From: Vibrio sinus
Lineage (GTDB): Bacteria > Pseudomonadota > Gammaproteobacteria > Enterobacterales > Vibrionaceae
Assembly (NCBI RefSeq): GCF_023634645.1
Contig: NZ_JAMKMR010000007.1
Coordinates: forward strand, 156,670 to 220,669
Length of the DNA: 64,000 nucleotides
Reading direction: 5' to 3'
Part shown: positions 34,752 through 43,738 of the stretch, in pieces
Layout of the letters: each line of letters begins with the position of its first letter
How positions within the stretch are numbered: the stretch's first letter is position 1
Position numbers and translations under genes: made by a program
The notes under the pieces: generated by a model
Database searches by the model: none
The model's input: the letters and a program-made list of their open reading frames with translations, nothing else
What the model was told of the DNA's origin: nothing

Positions 34752-36392
34752 ATGATCTATTCTCTTTATTCGAAACGCTATGTCGCTGTGCTGACGGTTA
34801 TTGTTGGCATCTTATACCTGTTCAGTGGGCGAGCAATGGCATTGGAGTACGAATATCTTTTGCAAAGTGAGTGGGGTGGTGGAGGTATGTCGACATTAAT
34901 TGTCAGGAACAATACCGATGCCCCTGTTACCCACTGGCAAGTTAACTTTTCGTGGCTAGGGGATGAACACGTCGATTTTGCGTGGAACGCGACGGTGAAC
35001 CAGTCTGGTAATACAGTCACAGCGACCTGTAATCCTAGCTTTTGTGTTATCCCTCCTGGAGAGGCGAAAGCATTTGGCTTTGTCTTTTCTGCCAGTCAAA
35101 AATCCATCATTCCTACTAGCATTGTGGTTAAGGCCGATGGTGGGGCTACTGAGCCACCTGGACCTGTCACACCAACTCCCGAGCTGCCTACCACGCCACC
35201 TAATACTATCGTCCATGACCAGTTTAACTATGTATTAGGGACACAAACGATCTATCCGCTATATGGCTTCACTAACGACGGACGATTAGTGGAAACGGCA
35301 AAAGAAATTAAATCACTAGGCTCGAATTTATTGAAATTTAGTCTGTCCCCCTACAGTTACCAAGATTTGGTGACAAACTATCAATCTTACGCTTATCAGT
35401 TTGTTAAGTTGGCTCGCGACGTTCCGGATTTCAAGCAAGTTTTGGATATGGACTTTGCGTATTACATGATTTGGTTAGAGGACTCTGGCCATTGGATGGA
35501 CAACAATGGTATGGATCAGCAAGAGCTCGATCTACAGTATTCTAAGATCTACAACTTAGCCGAGTATTTGCTGACTACTTATAACAACACGGGCAAGACT
35601 TTTATGTTTGGCAACTGGGAACTGGATTGGCAGTTGGTGAAAACAGTGGAAGTTGACCCGGCGACCGGCAATAGCGTAGAGCGATATGACGATTCGGTGG
35701 TAGAGTTGCCCGATTTACGTATTCAAGGCCTAATAGACTTTCTTAACATCCGGCAAAAAGCCATAGATGATGCACTTGCCAATGTGCCGCATAACAATGT
35801 ATCGATACTACAGTATATTGAAGTGAATCGCGTGGAGTCCGCGATGCAAGGGAAAGAGCGAGTCACGAATATGGTATTGCCCCACACCAATGCGGATCTG
35901 GTGTCTTACTCTGCTTACGATATTCCAAACAAAGCAGAAAATGCAGATATCAATAAATTGGATGCGGCGATGACCGACGCGCTAAATTTTATTGATTCGC
36001 ACCTTCCTGCCAAAGCCGGTGTGCCTTTCGACAATCGAGTGTTTATTGGTGAGTATGGTTATGCCTCAAGCTGGTTTTTGGATCATGGTGACAAAGCCGG
36101 TGAAACACAGGCCTTACTGACCAAAGGCATGATGAAAGTCGCGTTGAATTGGGGCACGCCATTTATCTTATACTGGCAGATATACGACAATGAATGGGAT
36201 GGCTACTTGCAGAATTATCGCGGTTTTTGGTTAGTTGACCAAAATGGTGTTAAGCAGCCCAGTTACTTCTTACATCAAAATTTTTTAACGCAAGCGAAAG
36301 CTTGGGTAGCGGACTTTACTGCACTTCATGACAGGCCTCCGACGTCTGAAGAATATCGTCAGCAAGCTCTAAAAATTATCGACGCACTATAG
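34752..36392 (+). CDS. Exported CBM2-like plus TIM-barrel glycoside-hydrolase-like protein
   Basis: 546 residues. Signal peptide to about residue 30 (RAMA). Residues 31-130 resemble a family 2 carbohydrate-binding module (NNTDAPVTHWQVNFSW, WNATVNQSGNTVTATC, VIPPGEAKAFGFVF), with two Cys. A Pro/Thr linker (about 135-155) leads to a 390-residue domain with (beta/alpha)8 features. E290 in MFGNWELDW and E434 in FIGEYGYASS are placed like the acid/base and nucleophile of clan GH-A enzymes. It would bind and hydrolyse an insoluble glucan or similar polymer outside the cell (inference); the GH family is not recognised. The end is DIPNKAENAD then PFILYWQIYDNEWDG. Confidence 0.7.
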   Translation: MIYSLYSKRYVAVLTVIVGILYLFSGRAMALEYEYLLQSEWGGGGMSTLIVRNNTDAPVTHWQVNFSWLGDEHVDFAWNATVNQSGNTVTATCNPSFCVIPPGEAKAFGFVFSASQKSIIPTSIVVKADGGATEPPGPVTPTPELPTTPPNTIVHDQFNYVLGTQTIYPLYGFTNDGRLVETAKEIKSLGSNLLKFSLSPYSYQDLVTNYQSYAYQFVKLARDVPDFKQVLDMDFAYYMIWLEDSGHWMDNNGMDQQELDLQYSKIYNLAEYLLTTYNNTGKTFMFGNWELDWQLVKTVEVDPATGNSVERYDDSVVELPDLRIQGLIDFLNIRQKAIDDALANVPHNNVSILQYIEVNRVESAMQGKERVTNMVLPHTNADLVSYSAYDIPNKAENADINKLDAAMTDALNFIDSHLPAKAGVPFDNRVFIGEYGYASSWFLDHGDKAGETQALLTKGMMKVALNWGTPFILYWQIYDNEWDGYLQNYRGFWLVDQNGVKQPSYFLHQNFLTQAKAWVADFTALHDRPPTSEEYRQQALKIIDAL

Positions 36393-36405
36393 TTTCACAA
36401 ACCGA

Positions 36406-36430
36406 ATGCCCAACACACGTGGTTGGGCAT
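36406..36430. terminator. Hairpin between convergent genes
   Basis: ATGCCCAAC and GTTGGGCAT pair around a 7-base loop between the glycosidase-like gene and the convergent MFS gene; no long T-tract. Confidence 0.6.
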
Positions 36431-36440
36431 AGTTGTCAAT

Positions 36441-37649
36441 TTACAGGTTTTCAACTTGTTGTGTTCGCACCTCAATGTTTCCTTTATTCTGCTCTAACTG
36501 CTTTAAGCAGAACACACATAGGGTGCCGATGACCATCACAATACCAGCGAGATATAAGCCTTGCGTATAGCCTAACCCGTGAGAAGCCATAACAGCGACG
36601 GCAATAGGTGCGACCACTTGCGCAAAGGAATAGCTTAGTGCTACTTTTGCCATCATTTTGGCCGGATTTTTAGGGTAGTATTGACCTGACATCGTCATTA
36701 CGATGTTAACGATGGCGATAAACGTGTTGCCAAACAGTATCGCGCTAATGAGCAGAGTGGTCAGGCTAGAATCAAATGCAACCAATAAGATCCCCATTGT
36801 TTGGATTAGACAAGCGAGAAGCAATGCATTTAAATGCCCCATCCGATGTGAAATCTTATCCCAAATAATGGGAGACGGTGCTGCCGCTGCCCCTAACAAA
36901 ATAAATATCAAATAGCCTTGAGAATCATTGCCTAGAGTATGGTTGACGATAGCAACGATAAATGTGGCATTTACGACAAACCCAACGCCTGCACAGAAAT
37001 AGCCTAGCCTTAACATTCGTAAAAACAGTGGTGATGGAGTCTTCCCAAGTGCTTCTTTTGTCGTCTTGTGGGAGTGTTGACGTGTGGGCTTAGGAAGCCA
37101 CATTAACGCGGGGTAGAGCAATAGCGCGCACGTAATGCCATAGACAAGCCACATTTCGCGCCAATCTATAGATTGGTGCACAAAAGTAGCCACTATAGCG
37201 GCGAGCATAATCCCCAAACCAATGCCACTAAAATGCCAACCTAATTTCGATGCTTTATTGTTATTAATTAACCAATTAAGCACCAAGCCTGAGCTCATTA
37301 ATATACCGGCAGAGCTACTTATGCCGGCAAAAAATCGTAGTAAGCCCCAGAGCCAAATATTAGAGGTACTCGCCATCAACATGGTTGATAACACGGCGAT
37401 TACCATCCCTAAGCGGTAGCACGTGTCTTTTAGGCGAATATCATGGATAGAAGCGGTGAGCACCACTCCAAGAAAATAGCCTATGTAATTAATGCTTGCC
37501 AACCAAGCGCCAGCGCTCTGGCTTAATCCAGCTTGAGTTTGCATGATAGGCAGCATAGGCGTGTAAGCAAATCGTGCTATGCCAACGCTGAGCACTAGAC
37601 TTGCAATACCTGCAACGAATACTTTTGCTTTATCAAAATCGAACGACAT
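36441..37649 (-). CDS. YbfB/YjiJ family MFS transporter
   Basis: 402 residues, 12 hydrophobic helices. The N-terminal sequence VLSVGIARFAYTPMLPIMQ plus LASINYIGYFLGVVL is the mark of the YbfB/YjiJ MFS group (PF06779). Substrates of this group are mostly undefined. It is divergent from a LysR gene with 106 bp between starts, the usual transporter-regulator pairing. Confidence 0.87.
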   Translation of the reverse strand: MSFDFDKAKVFVAGIASLVLSVGIARFAYTPMLPIMQTQAGLSQSAGAWLASINYIGYFLGVVLTASIHDIRLKDTCYRLGMVIAVLSTMLMASTSNIWLWGLLRFFAGISSSAGILMSSGLVLNWLINNNKASKLGWHFSGIGLGIMLAAIVATFVHQSIDWREMWLVYGITCALLLYPALMWLPKPTRQHSHKTTKEALGKTPSPLFLRMLRLGYFCAGVGFVVNATFIVAIVNHTLGNDSQGYLIFILLGAAAAPSPIIWDKISHRMGHLNALLLACLIQTMGILLVAFDSSLTTLLISAILFGNTFIAIVNIVMTMSGQYYPKNPAKMMAKVALSYSFAQVVAPIAVAVMASHGLGYTQGLYLAGIVMVIGTLCVFCLKQLEQNKGNIEVRTQQVENL

Positions 37650-37755
37650 ACGTAAATCTCAATGGTGTCACAATACCAGTGACTATAAATACATTGTTAA
37701 TTCAATAAAAATGATTTATTTTGAACTTAACTATCAATAAAAGAGAATTAATGGG

Positions 37756-38607
37756 ATGGATCTTCAATCGTTAAGAACCTTCGATATGGTGGTAAAAGAA
37801 GGAGGGATATCTCCTGCTTCGAAAAAGTTGAACACCGTACAGTCTAATGTGACGATGAGAATACAGCGTTTAGAATCCGAGCTTGGTGTAGCGCTGTTTC
37901 ATCGAAAAGGGCGCGGATTGGTCTTGACGGTCGCGGGGAGAACATTGCAGGACTATGCGCAGAAAATGCTTAAATTGGAGCAACAAACCGCAATGGCATT
38001 ACGCCATGTTGGCAGTGAGGAGGGCGAACTTAGAGTGGGTTCGATAGAAACCTTCGCTGCAACTGAGCTACCTAACCTTCTCAAAAATTGTACCGTGGAT
38101 CATCCCAAAATTGCTTTGCAAGTCCATAGTGCTACCACCGCTGAGCTGGTAACTAAACTGCTCGAACACAAGCTAGACGTCGCTTTTGTTAGTGGGCCAG
38201 TTGAGCATTCAGAGCTGGTTACCGACGCAGTTCGAGAGGATTCTCTAGTATTAGTGCATCGTAAAGAGGCCGATGTTGCGACACTTCCTTTAATCTTGTT
38301 TCGGCAAGGATGCTCTTATCGCTCTCAAGCACTAGCCTGGAGGCGCTCTTTGGGGGACACACAGCTTAAGATAATGGAGATGGGATCTCTGGACGGCATA
38401 CTAGGATGTGCTGCAGTCGGAATAGGTTGCACCCTTATGCCTGAACGCGTGTTAAAGCAAATGGCGAAGTACAATCAAGAACTGACGGCAACGCCTTTGC
38501 CACAACAATACTCTCGCACCCAAGTTCAGATGCTAAGACATAAAGATACCGCGTTGCTACCTGCGATTAGCACGCTCAGAGATGCGCTTATGGCGATTAA
38601 TATGTAG
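37756..38607 (+). CDS. LysR family regulator of the adjacent MFS gene
   Basis: 283 residues. Winged helix at the N-terminus (LRTFDMVVKEGGISPASKKL, TVQSNVTMRIQRLESELGV, LFHRKGRGLVLT) and an effector domain with GELRVGSIETFAATELPNLL. It is closest in pattern to the LysR proteins paired with YbfB-type transporters (inference from position). It is divergent from that transporter, so it is its probable regulator. Confidence 0.87.
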   Translation: MDLQSLRTFDMVVKEGGISPASKKLNTVQSNVTMRIQRLESELGVALFHRKGRGLVLTVAGRTLQDYAQKMLKLEQQTAMALRHVGSEEGELRVGSIETFAATELPNLLKNCTVDHPKIALQVHSATTAELVTKLLEHKLDVAFVSGPVEHSELVTDAVREDSLVLVHRKEADVATLPLILFRQGCSYRSQALAWRRSLGDTQLKIMEMGSLDGILGCAAVGIGCTLMPERVLKQMAKYNQELTATPLPQQYSRTQVQMLRHKDTALLPAISTLRDALMAINM

Positions 38608-38765
38608 AAGGCCCCACGCTCCAAAAATTAAAAAGGACACATGCTCTAAGTGTTGAGTAAGTATGATTTGTCGAGAGCCTTGAGGTATATCGTCATACTC
38701 GGGATATCTTCCGTGATCTATTTCCGTCATCATTATTTCATCTCTTCACTCTTGGATATCAGATA

Positions 38766-39728
38766 ATGACAACAGCTCGCTCTCGATTAGTATGCCTTGA
38801 ATCCACCGCCTACTATCATTGTGTCTCACGCTGTGTTCGACGCTCATTTCTGTGCGGTGAAGATGCCTTGACGGGTAGAAGCTATGAGCACCGTCGAGCA
38901 TGGGTTGAGAAGAAAATACACCAATTGTCTGCTGTTTACTGTATTGATGTGTGTGCTTATGCCGTCATGAGTAATCACTACCATATTGTCATGCATGTCG
39001 ATAAACAAGGTGCGGACAAGCTAACACCCTATGAAGTGGCTAAACGTTGGGGTCAACATCACCACTTACCATTGATAGTTCAACGTTGGCTGAACGGTGA
39101 AGCTAAGAGTAAAGCAGAAAACCAAGCGGTCTTCACCCTAATGGAGCAATGGCGAGCTAGACTCTGTAACCTGAGCTGGTTTATGAAAGAGCTCAACTAT
39201 GAGATTGCGTGCCGAGCGAACAAAGAAGATGACTGTAAAGGGCATTTTTGGGAAAGCCGCTTTAAAAGCCAAGCTTTACTGGATGAACAAGCCTTACTTG
39301 CGGCAATGGCGTATGTGGATTTGAACCCTGTGCGAGCTGGCGTGAGCAAGACGCCAGAAAGCTCAGAGCATACATCGATTCAAGTGAGAATTCGCGCGCT
39401 CAAGAACAATCAACCCACCGTCCCAGGGCTAGCGGTGTTCATTGGTAACCCAACCAATGAAATAGTCAAAGGATTACCGTTTCGTCTCATCGATTACCTG
39501 GAACTGGTAGATTGGAGCGCTAGGCAGTATAGTGAAGGGAAACACGTCATGCTGAGCAAGGTTCCTCCGATACTCTGCAGACTCAATCTCTCTCCCACCC
39601 AATGGGCCATCGCTACCACTCAAATTGAAAAGCCCCGAGCTACATTTGTAGGCTGTAAACCCAACCTTATCCACCTCAAACAACTGAATCGCCGAAAGCG
39701 GGTTCATGCCTTATCTTTAGATAGCTAA
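38766..39728 (+). CDS. REP-associated tyrosine transposase (Y1/HUH family)
   Basis: 320 residues. The N-terminal about 200 residues have the Y1 transposase fold: HUH motif as H71-Y-H73 in MSNHYHIVMHV, and a candidate catalytic Tyr in FMKELNYEIACRANK. The C-terminal part continues with FWESRFKSQALLDEQALLAAMAYVDLNPVRAG, the conserved block of this subgroup. It has no IS605-like tnpB partner and no clear flanking terminal repeats, but a hairpin with REP-like layout lies 60 bp downstream. The reading frame is intact, so it may be active or domesticated. Confidence 0.88.
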   Translation: MTTARSRLVCLESTAYYHCVSRCVRRSFLCGEDALTGRSYEHRRAWVEKKIHQLSAVYCIDVCAYAVMSNHYHIVMHVDKQGADKLTPYEVAKRWGQHHHLPLIVQRWLNGEAKSKAENQAVFTLMEQWRARLCNLSWFMKELNYEIACRANKEDDCKGHFWESRFKSQALLDEQALLAAMAYVDLNPVRAGVSKTPESSEHTSIQVRIRALKNNQPTVPGLAVFIGNPTNEIVKGLPFRLIDYLELVDWSARQYSEGKHVMLSKVPPILCRLNLSPTQWAIATTQIEKPRATFVGCKPNLIHLKQLNRRKRVHALSLDS

Positions 39729-39780
39729 TCGTATCTCGTACCAATTTTCACTTTACTCTAAGACAAGGCAAATCGTGATT

Positions 39781-39822
39781 GCAGTTGAAAGCCAAGCAAA
39801 TAATCATCTGTTTGGCTGCAAC
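39781..39822. repeat. Imperfect palindrome downstream of the transposase
   Basis: GCCAAGCAAA and TGTTTGGC pair around an 8-base loop, with outer pairing GTTG / CAAC. It could be a REP-type substrate for the transposase or a terminator. Only this single copy was noticed nearby. Confidence 0.45.
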
Positions 39823-39823
39823 T

Positions 39824-40051
39824 TCATTTATTAAAAGTAACGTATTGTTCTCTCACGTTGATGAGTGACAAAACGCATTTGCTTGTTGTGTTCTTTAGGG
39901 TGTGTGTCCATACAAGACAATCTAGAAAGCCTTCTTTGCTCGCTTGCTGGATGGTTTCCATCCTCGTGAGAGGAATGTCGTCCTCTTTTTCCTCAATATG
40001 ACGCTGTACTGAATTTAATATTTGAGAGGTTCTAGATAGACTTAATACCAT
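39824..40051 (-). CDS. Possible small protein, unknown
   Basis: 75 residues with an ATG start but no convincing ribosome site. Composition is protein-like (RTSQILNSVQRHIEEKEDDI) and no membrane helix is visible. No family is recognised. It sits alone between the transposase and the 72-residue gene. The remaining part of the gap (40052-40268) shows only AT-rich DNA. Confidence 0.3.
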   Translation of the reverse strand: MVLSLSRTSQILNSVQRHIEEKEDDIPLTRMETIQQASKEGFLDCLVWTHTLKNTTSKCVLSLINVREQYVTFNK

Positions 40052-40268
40052 AGGTAAGTTTTATTGTGTGAACTGTGGCGTCAGGATAATTAATCTTTAA
40101 TCGTGCTTATATTAAAAATTTGATTATCTTATCATTTATCTGATTGATTTATTAAAGACTACCGATCTCACCCAGAGTAACCCAATCAAGTTAGATAGAG
40201 GTCAAGGTGCCAAATTTGCATGATGCTTGTTATGTCACTGAGTACTGATTCGAAATCCTCGCATGGTT

Positions 40269-40487
40269 TTATTCTCTTGTTACGTCTGGGTGCTCTTGTG
40301 TGGCATTTTCATGGAAAATATCTGCTAGATAGCGGCCAATTTCATCAGGATCTAGCTCAGGTGGTATGACGACATCATAGATTCGAGCCTTGATTGAAGT
40401 CGCTGACTCTCGGTAAAGCAACCATTGGTCATGCTTACGTTCTACCGACATTGTTTGACCAAATACGCTGAACTTAAGTTTTTTCAT
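40269..40487 (-). CDS. Small conserved protein with FDPDE-type pattern (DUF7661-like)
   Basis: 72 residues (MKKLKFSVFGQTMSVERKHD, RIYDVVIPPELDPDEIGRYL, DIFHE). The order FGxxxxVxR, DVVIPPELxxxEIxxYLxDIFHE is that of a widespread family of small proteins of unknown role; the DUF number is from memory. The start overlaps the stop of the nucleotidyltransferase gene by 4 bp, so the two are co-translated. Confidence 0.7.
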   Translation of the reverse strand: MKKLKFSVFGQTMSVERKHDQWLLYRESATSIKARIYDVVIPPELDPDEIGRYLADIFHENATQEHPDVTRE

Positions 40488-41068
40488 TTCAATCCATTAT
40501 TATCATTGTTTTCAATTTGGTGTAATTTAAGCTTTGGCCAGTGAACAAGCCAGTTTTTGCCATCTACTCGTTGAGCAAACTCACTAAATTTTCTTTTATT
40601 GTTGTAACTGATCGTTAAGTCGAATAGTCGTTTAATACCAAATGATGAGATCACGTCCAAAGAACCGTTTGCCAATAGCCGAACGGCAATAGCGGTCTCT
40701 TTTTCTGGCCAAAAGCTCATGGCATCTACCACACTCGTGTAGGCCCTATCTTGGTTTCGAGTGTGTAATTTTGCTTGGTTGCGGACTTGCCAAACAATAG
40801 AAGGACACATCTCGGTCAGTGCATTTTCATAAACGGTGTTCTGATTTGTGGAGCGTTCTTTGGGGTCGAAATAAATGACATCCACATCATTAAGCAGAGT
40901 ACGTGGGTTGTAGCCATGGAGATCATCCCAGACTAAGTTTCGTATAAATCCCGCCGCGATATAACACTGCGGTAGATTGAGTGTGCGAACACAACGTAGC
41001 GCTTGCATGCGTAGTGAGTCTGAGGTGATGAGGTGTTTTAATCTATCCAAATAGCAGTTCGAAGACAT
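40484..41068 (-). CDS. Nucleotidyltransferase family protein (COG3575-like)
   Basis: 194 residues. The pattern CYIAAGFIRNLVWDDLHGY with LNDVDVIYFD places the two metal-binding Asp of the nucleotidyltransferase fold (DVD), and SVVDAMSFWPEKETAIAVRL matches the conserved downstream block of COG3575. Such proteins are predicted minimal nucleotidyltransferases; targets are unknown. It is coupled by a 4-bp overlap to the 72-residue gene downstream. Confidence 0.8.
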   Translation of the reverse strand: MSSNCYLDRLKHLITSDSLRMQALRCVRTLNLPQCYIAAGFIRNLVWDDLHGYNPRTLLNDVDVIYFDPKERSTNQNTVYENALTEMCPSIVWQVRNQAKLHTRNQDRAYTSVVDAMSFWPEKETAIAVRLLANGSLDVISSFGIKRLFDLTISYNNKRKFSEFAQRVDGKNWLVHWPKLKLHQIENNDNNGLK

Positions 41069-41095
41069 CTAAAGCGATTTATACTCCCATATTGT

Positions 41096-42184
41096 TTAAA
41101 TGATATTCACTAGAATCCACCCAGTGGAAGTCAGTTTAACAGCATTGAGTGTATGACGCTGCTGATCTTTGCTCAGTGTGAAGTGCCATTCGCGTTGTTG
41201 CGGGTTTTCTCTAACATAGGAGAGTAGGGATTCTATCGTACTATTCATACTGGGCTCTGAAGAGGGTTGACCATCTAAATTGGCATTAAACAACGCTTTT
41301 GCGCTGCGGTAGTAGATCGGCTTGTTGATACTCTCAGCAATATGCGAGCCTAAATCTGCGATTTTCATTCCTTTGTCACTCACGATAAGAAAACGGCCCA
41401 AGTCGAACGACCGGATATCTTTAAACGTGCGTAGAAGGTGATTAATGGTGACATCGACGGATGCAACGCCTAATAAGTGTCCTTTGCTGTACATTGGGTA
41501 GGAAGCGGTGACCATCAGGCCGCCACCAACGAGATCCATATACGGATCAGACCATCCGAGTTTTCTGTCTTTGAAGTTAGCCGCTTGATAGAAAGGTGTC
41601 TGGGTTGGGTTCTTATTGGCTAAAGCTTCATCAAATGGTACATAGGGGTAGATAGCCATAACGTTGTCGCTGGTGGTTAGATACACCCAGCCATCGTTAA
41701 GGGTAGTATATAAAGCAGAAAATGCGGGTTGCATCTTGGCAATGGTGCTGACTTGTTTGCGCAGTAAAGGTGTGATGCTGTCGTCGCTATAAATGTAGCT
41801 TGATAGAACAGGGGAGCGATAACTCACTGAGCCTTTAGGAGTGTTGGAAAAGTCAATTTGCCTCAACCCTTGACGGAGCTGTTGACTAAAAGCGCCATGA
41901 GATAAACTTGAGTCTTGGTTACTATGGTGTTTCACATACTGACCCACGTAGAGCGAAGAGCCCGAGCCAAGGCTGCCGCCCAACGTTTGATAGGATTTAA
42001 TGTAAGTTCTTCCTAATGATGTCGCCGAATTAGCGACCTGATCAAACTTAGCGTCGATGTTATTGGCAAGTTCACTGACAAAGGTTTGCTGAAGGTACTC
42101 AACTTGGGTGCCTGAATTAGCGAAAGTCGCCACTGGGAGTACGCCAGCGAATAGAGTGATAAATAAACGTAACGAAGTTTTCAT
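41096..42184 (-). CDS. Stand-alone periplasmic Cache (PDC) sensor protein
   Basis: 362 residues. Signal peptide MKTSLRLFITLFAGVLPVATFA, then a two-lobed PDC/dCache pattern: long N-terminal helix (about residues 28-70), GWVYLTTSDNVMAIYPYVPF, LGWSDPYMDLVGGGLMVTASYPM, LLGVASVDVTINHLL in the distal lobe and a second domain ending TLNAVKLTSTGWILVNII. Normally this is the extracellular half of a chemoreceptor or kinase; here no transmembrane helix or output domain follows, so it may act as a soluble binding protein for a partner encoded elsewhere. It is 28 bp upstream of the nucleotidyltransferase gene on the same strand. Confidence 0.72.
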   Translation of the reverse strand: MKTSLRLFITLFAGVLPVATFANSGTQVEYLQQTFVSELANNIDAKFDQVANSATSLGRTYIKSYQTLGGSLGSGSSLYVGQYVKHHSNQDSSLSHGAFSQQLRQGLRQIDFSNTPKGSVSYRSPVLSSYIYSDDSITPLLRKQVSTIAKMQPAFSALYTTLNDGWVYLTTSDNVMAIYPYVPFDEALANKNPTQTPFYQAANFKDRKLGWSDPYMDLVGGGLMVTASYPMYSKGHLLGVASVDVTINHLLRTFKDIRSFDLGRFLIVSDKGMKIADLGSHIAESINKPIYYRSAKALFNANLDGQPSSEPSMNSTIESLLSYVRENPQQREWHFTLSKDQQRHTLNAVKLTSTGWILVNII

Positions 42185-42506
42185 ATCAATCCTTGAATGT
42201 AAAAATGTTCGTTAAACTCAATGAAAATCTAAAGGCAATATCCATTATAATCAAATAAATACAGATAACAGAGCGTTACTGTTAGGTCTTGTGATCACTT
42301 TGGATGAAGAAGTACGAGATTAACATTGATTTTCAGTACCAATGTTGAGGCGACGTGGGTAAGCATACTGAATTAAAATCTTTTATTTCAATGAGTTGAA
42401 CTTCTTGCCCAACGGTTTGTCATCGATATAAGCAGATAGGACTGTTTTTCTTAAGTATAGATGAGACAATACTCAACCCTAAGTCCATTCAATTTGAACC
42501 AATGGT
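42185..42506. other. Intergenic region without supported features
   Basis: 322 bp between divergent genes. AT-rich, must contain both promoters, but no clear -35/-10 pair, dyad or repeat could be assigned. Confidence 0.5.
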
Positions 42507-42896
42507 ATGAAATTAAAACAGTTTGTTAAAGAATTTGAGGTTAGATTTACTGACTTAAACGCGGGCAACCATCTATCCAACCACCTCATGTTGGGCTACA
42601 TTACTGATTATGTCTCCGCATTTTTGGCGAAGCATCATTTTGATTACGGGAATGTTTTCGATCATAAAGTGTTGTTCAGCCGAGTGAACGTGGATTTTAA
42701 GCGTGAAGTGTTTGAAGCTGATGTAGTAAAAGTCCGTGTTGAGTCTTCAGAGGTCAAAAGCCGCAAGCTTATCTTGAACTTTGTTGCTACGGTGGGGGAC
42801 AATATCGCGGCAAAAACCACTCATGAGATTTGCTTTCTGAAAGACGATCGCGTGGTATCGATTGATGAAGACATAGCGAACTTGTTTGCGTGCTGA
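42507..42896 (+). CDS. Hotdog-fold acyl-CoA thioesterase (4HBT)
   Basis: 129 residues. VRFTDLNAGNHLSNHLMLGY is the 4HBT active-site helix region (Asp before the Gly/Asn-His stretch), and VNVDFKREVFEADVVKVRVE the following strands. Small 4HBT proteins hydrolyse acyl-CoA or other acyl thioesters in the cytoplasm. Usual family members have DxxGHxNN; here it is DLNAGNHLSN, consistent with the alternative subgroup. It converges with an SDR reductase gene. Substrate unknown. Confidence 0.78.
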   Translation: MKLKQFVKEFEVRFTDLNAGNHLSNHLMLGYITDYVSAFLAKHHFDYGNVFDHKVLFSRVNVDFKREVFEADVVKVRVESSEVKSRKLILNFVATVGDNIAAKTTHEICFLKDDRVVSIDEDIANLFAC

Positions 42897-42914
42897 ACTG
42901 AATTTTTCGGCAAT

Positions 42915-42937
42915 GGGAAGTGTTTCCAGCACTTCCC
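42915..42937. terminator. Bidirectional terminator between thioesterase and SDR genes
   Basis: GGGAAGTG and CACTTCCC pair around a 7-base loop. Flanking AATTTTTCGG on one side and ATATTTTG on the other allow use from both directions. Confidence 0.7.
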
Positions 42938-42956
42938 GAATATTTTGTCTGAATCA

Positions 42957-43661
42957 CTACGATTTCATTAACAGGCCACCATTGTTGTTGATTACTTCTC
43001 CAGTGATGTTTGGCTGTTGGGCTAGGAACAGAACAGTGCTTGCAATTTCTTGTGCAGTAGCGACTTCGCGTCGCGGAATTTGTTCGTGCATTTGTTGTGC
43101 GTACGGGATGTTTTTGATCATGTCGGTGTCCACGTAGCCCGGGGCCACACAGTTTACTGTGATACCTTTCTCTGCATACTCTAAAGCAATGACTCGACTA
43201 AATGCTTCAAGCCCAGCTTTGGAAACGGAATAACTCATCAGCCCTTTTTGAGGCATAGATCCAAGTACGCTAGAAATATTGATAACTCTGCCAAACTTGT
43301 TCTTCGACATGTGGCGAATAAACTTTTTAGTGATGAAAATGGCGGACTTAAGATTAACATCCAACAGGTTGGTAAACTCTTCTTCGTTGACGCGAGACAG
43401 TAACTCAATGCTACTAATACCAGCGTTGTTGACCAGCACGTCTGGAAGCGAGCCATTTGCTTTTAACGTTGTATACAAGGTATCTAAATTATCGCGATGT
43501 CTTACATCGAAATGGTGTGATTCAAAGCCTAGCTCGGCTAAGTTGGCAATGTCTTCCTCACGTCTAGCCGTTGCAACGACATGATAGCCACTTTGTTTAA
43601 AAAGGGTAGCAGTGGCTAGCCCTATTCCCCGGTTTGCTCCAGTAACAAGTACATTTTTCAT
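42957..43661 (-). CDS. SDR family reductase, FabG-like
   Basis: 234 residues from the ATG at 43661; the longer GTG start at 43679 adds six residues. Rossmann motif TGANRGIGLA, NNAG in DVLVNNAGIS, catalytic Ser/Tyr/Lys in VINISSVLGSMPQ and YSVSKAGLEAF, and CVAPGYVDTDM are all present. It reduces a keto group (or oxidises an alcohol) with NAD(P)H; similarity in pattern to 3-oxoacyl-ACP reductase suggests fatty-acyl or polyketide-type substrates. It faces the thioesterase gene, so the two could share an acyl substrate (inference). Confidence 0.88.
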   Translation of the reverse strand: MKNVLVTGANRGIGLATATLFKQSGYHVVATARREEDIANLAELGFESHHFDVRHRDNLDTLYTTLKANGSLPDVLVNNAGISSIELLSRVNEEEFTNLLDVNLKSAIFITKKFIRHMSKNKFGRVINISSVLGSMPQKGLMSYSVSKAGLEAFSRVIALEYAEKGITVNCVAPGYVDTDMIKNIPYAQQMHEQIPRREVATAQEIASTVLFLAQQPNITGEVINNNGGLLMKS

Positions 43662-43738
43662 AAGGTCGGTTCTAATCACGAGTAAAGCGGTATTCTCTCA
43701 TAGGTAACTTACTCAATTCAAAAGAATAGTTTTGATAA

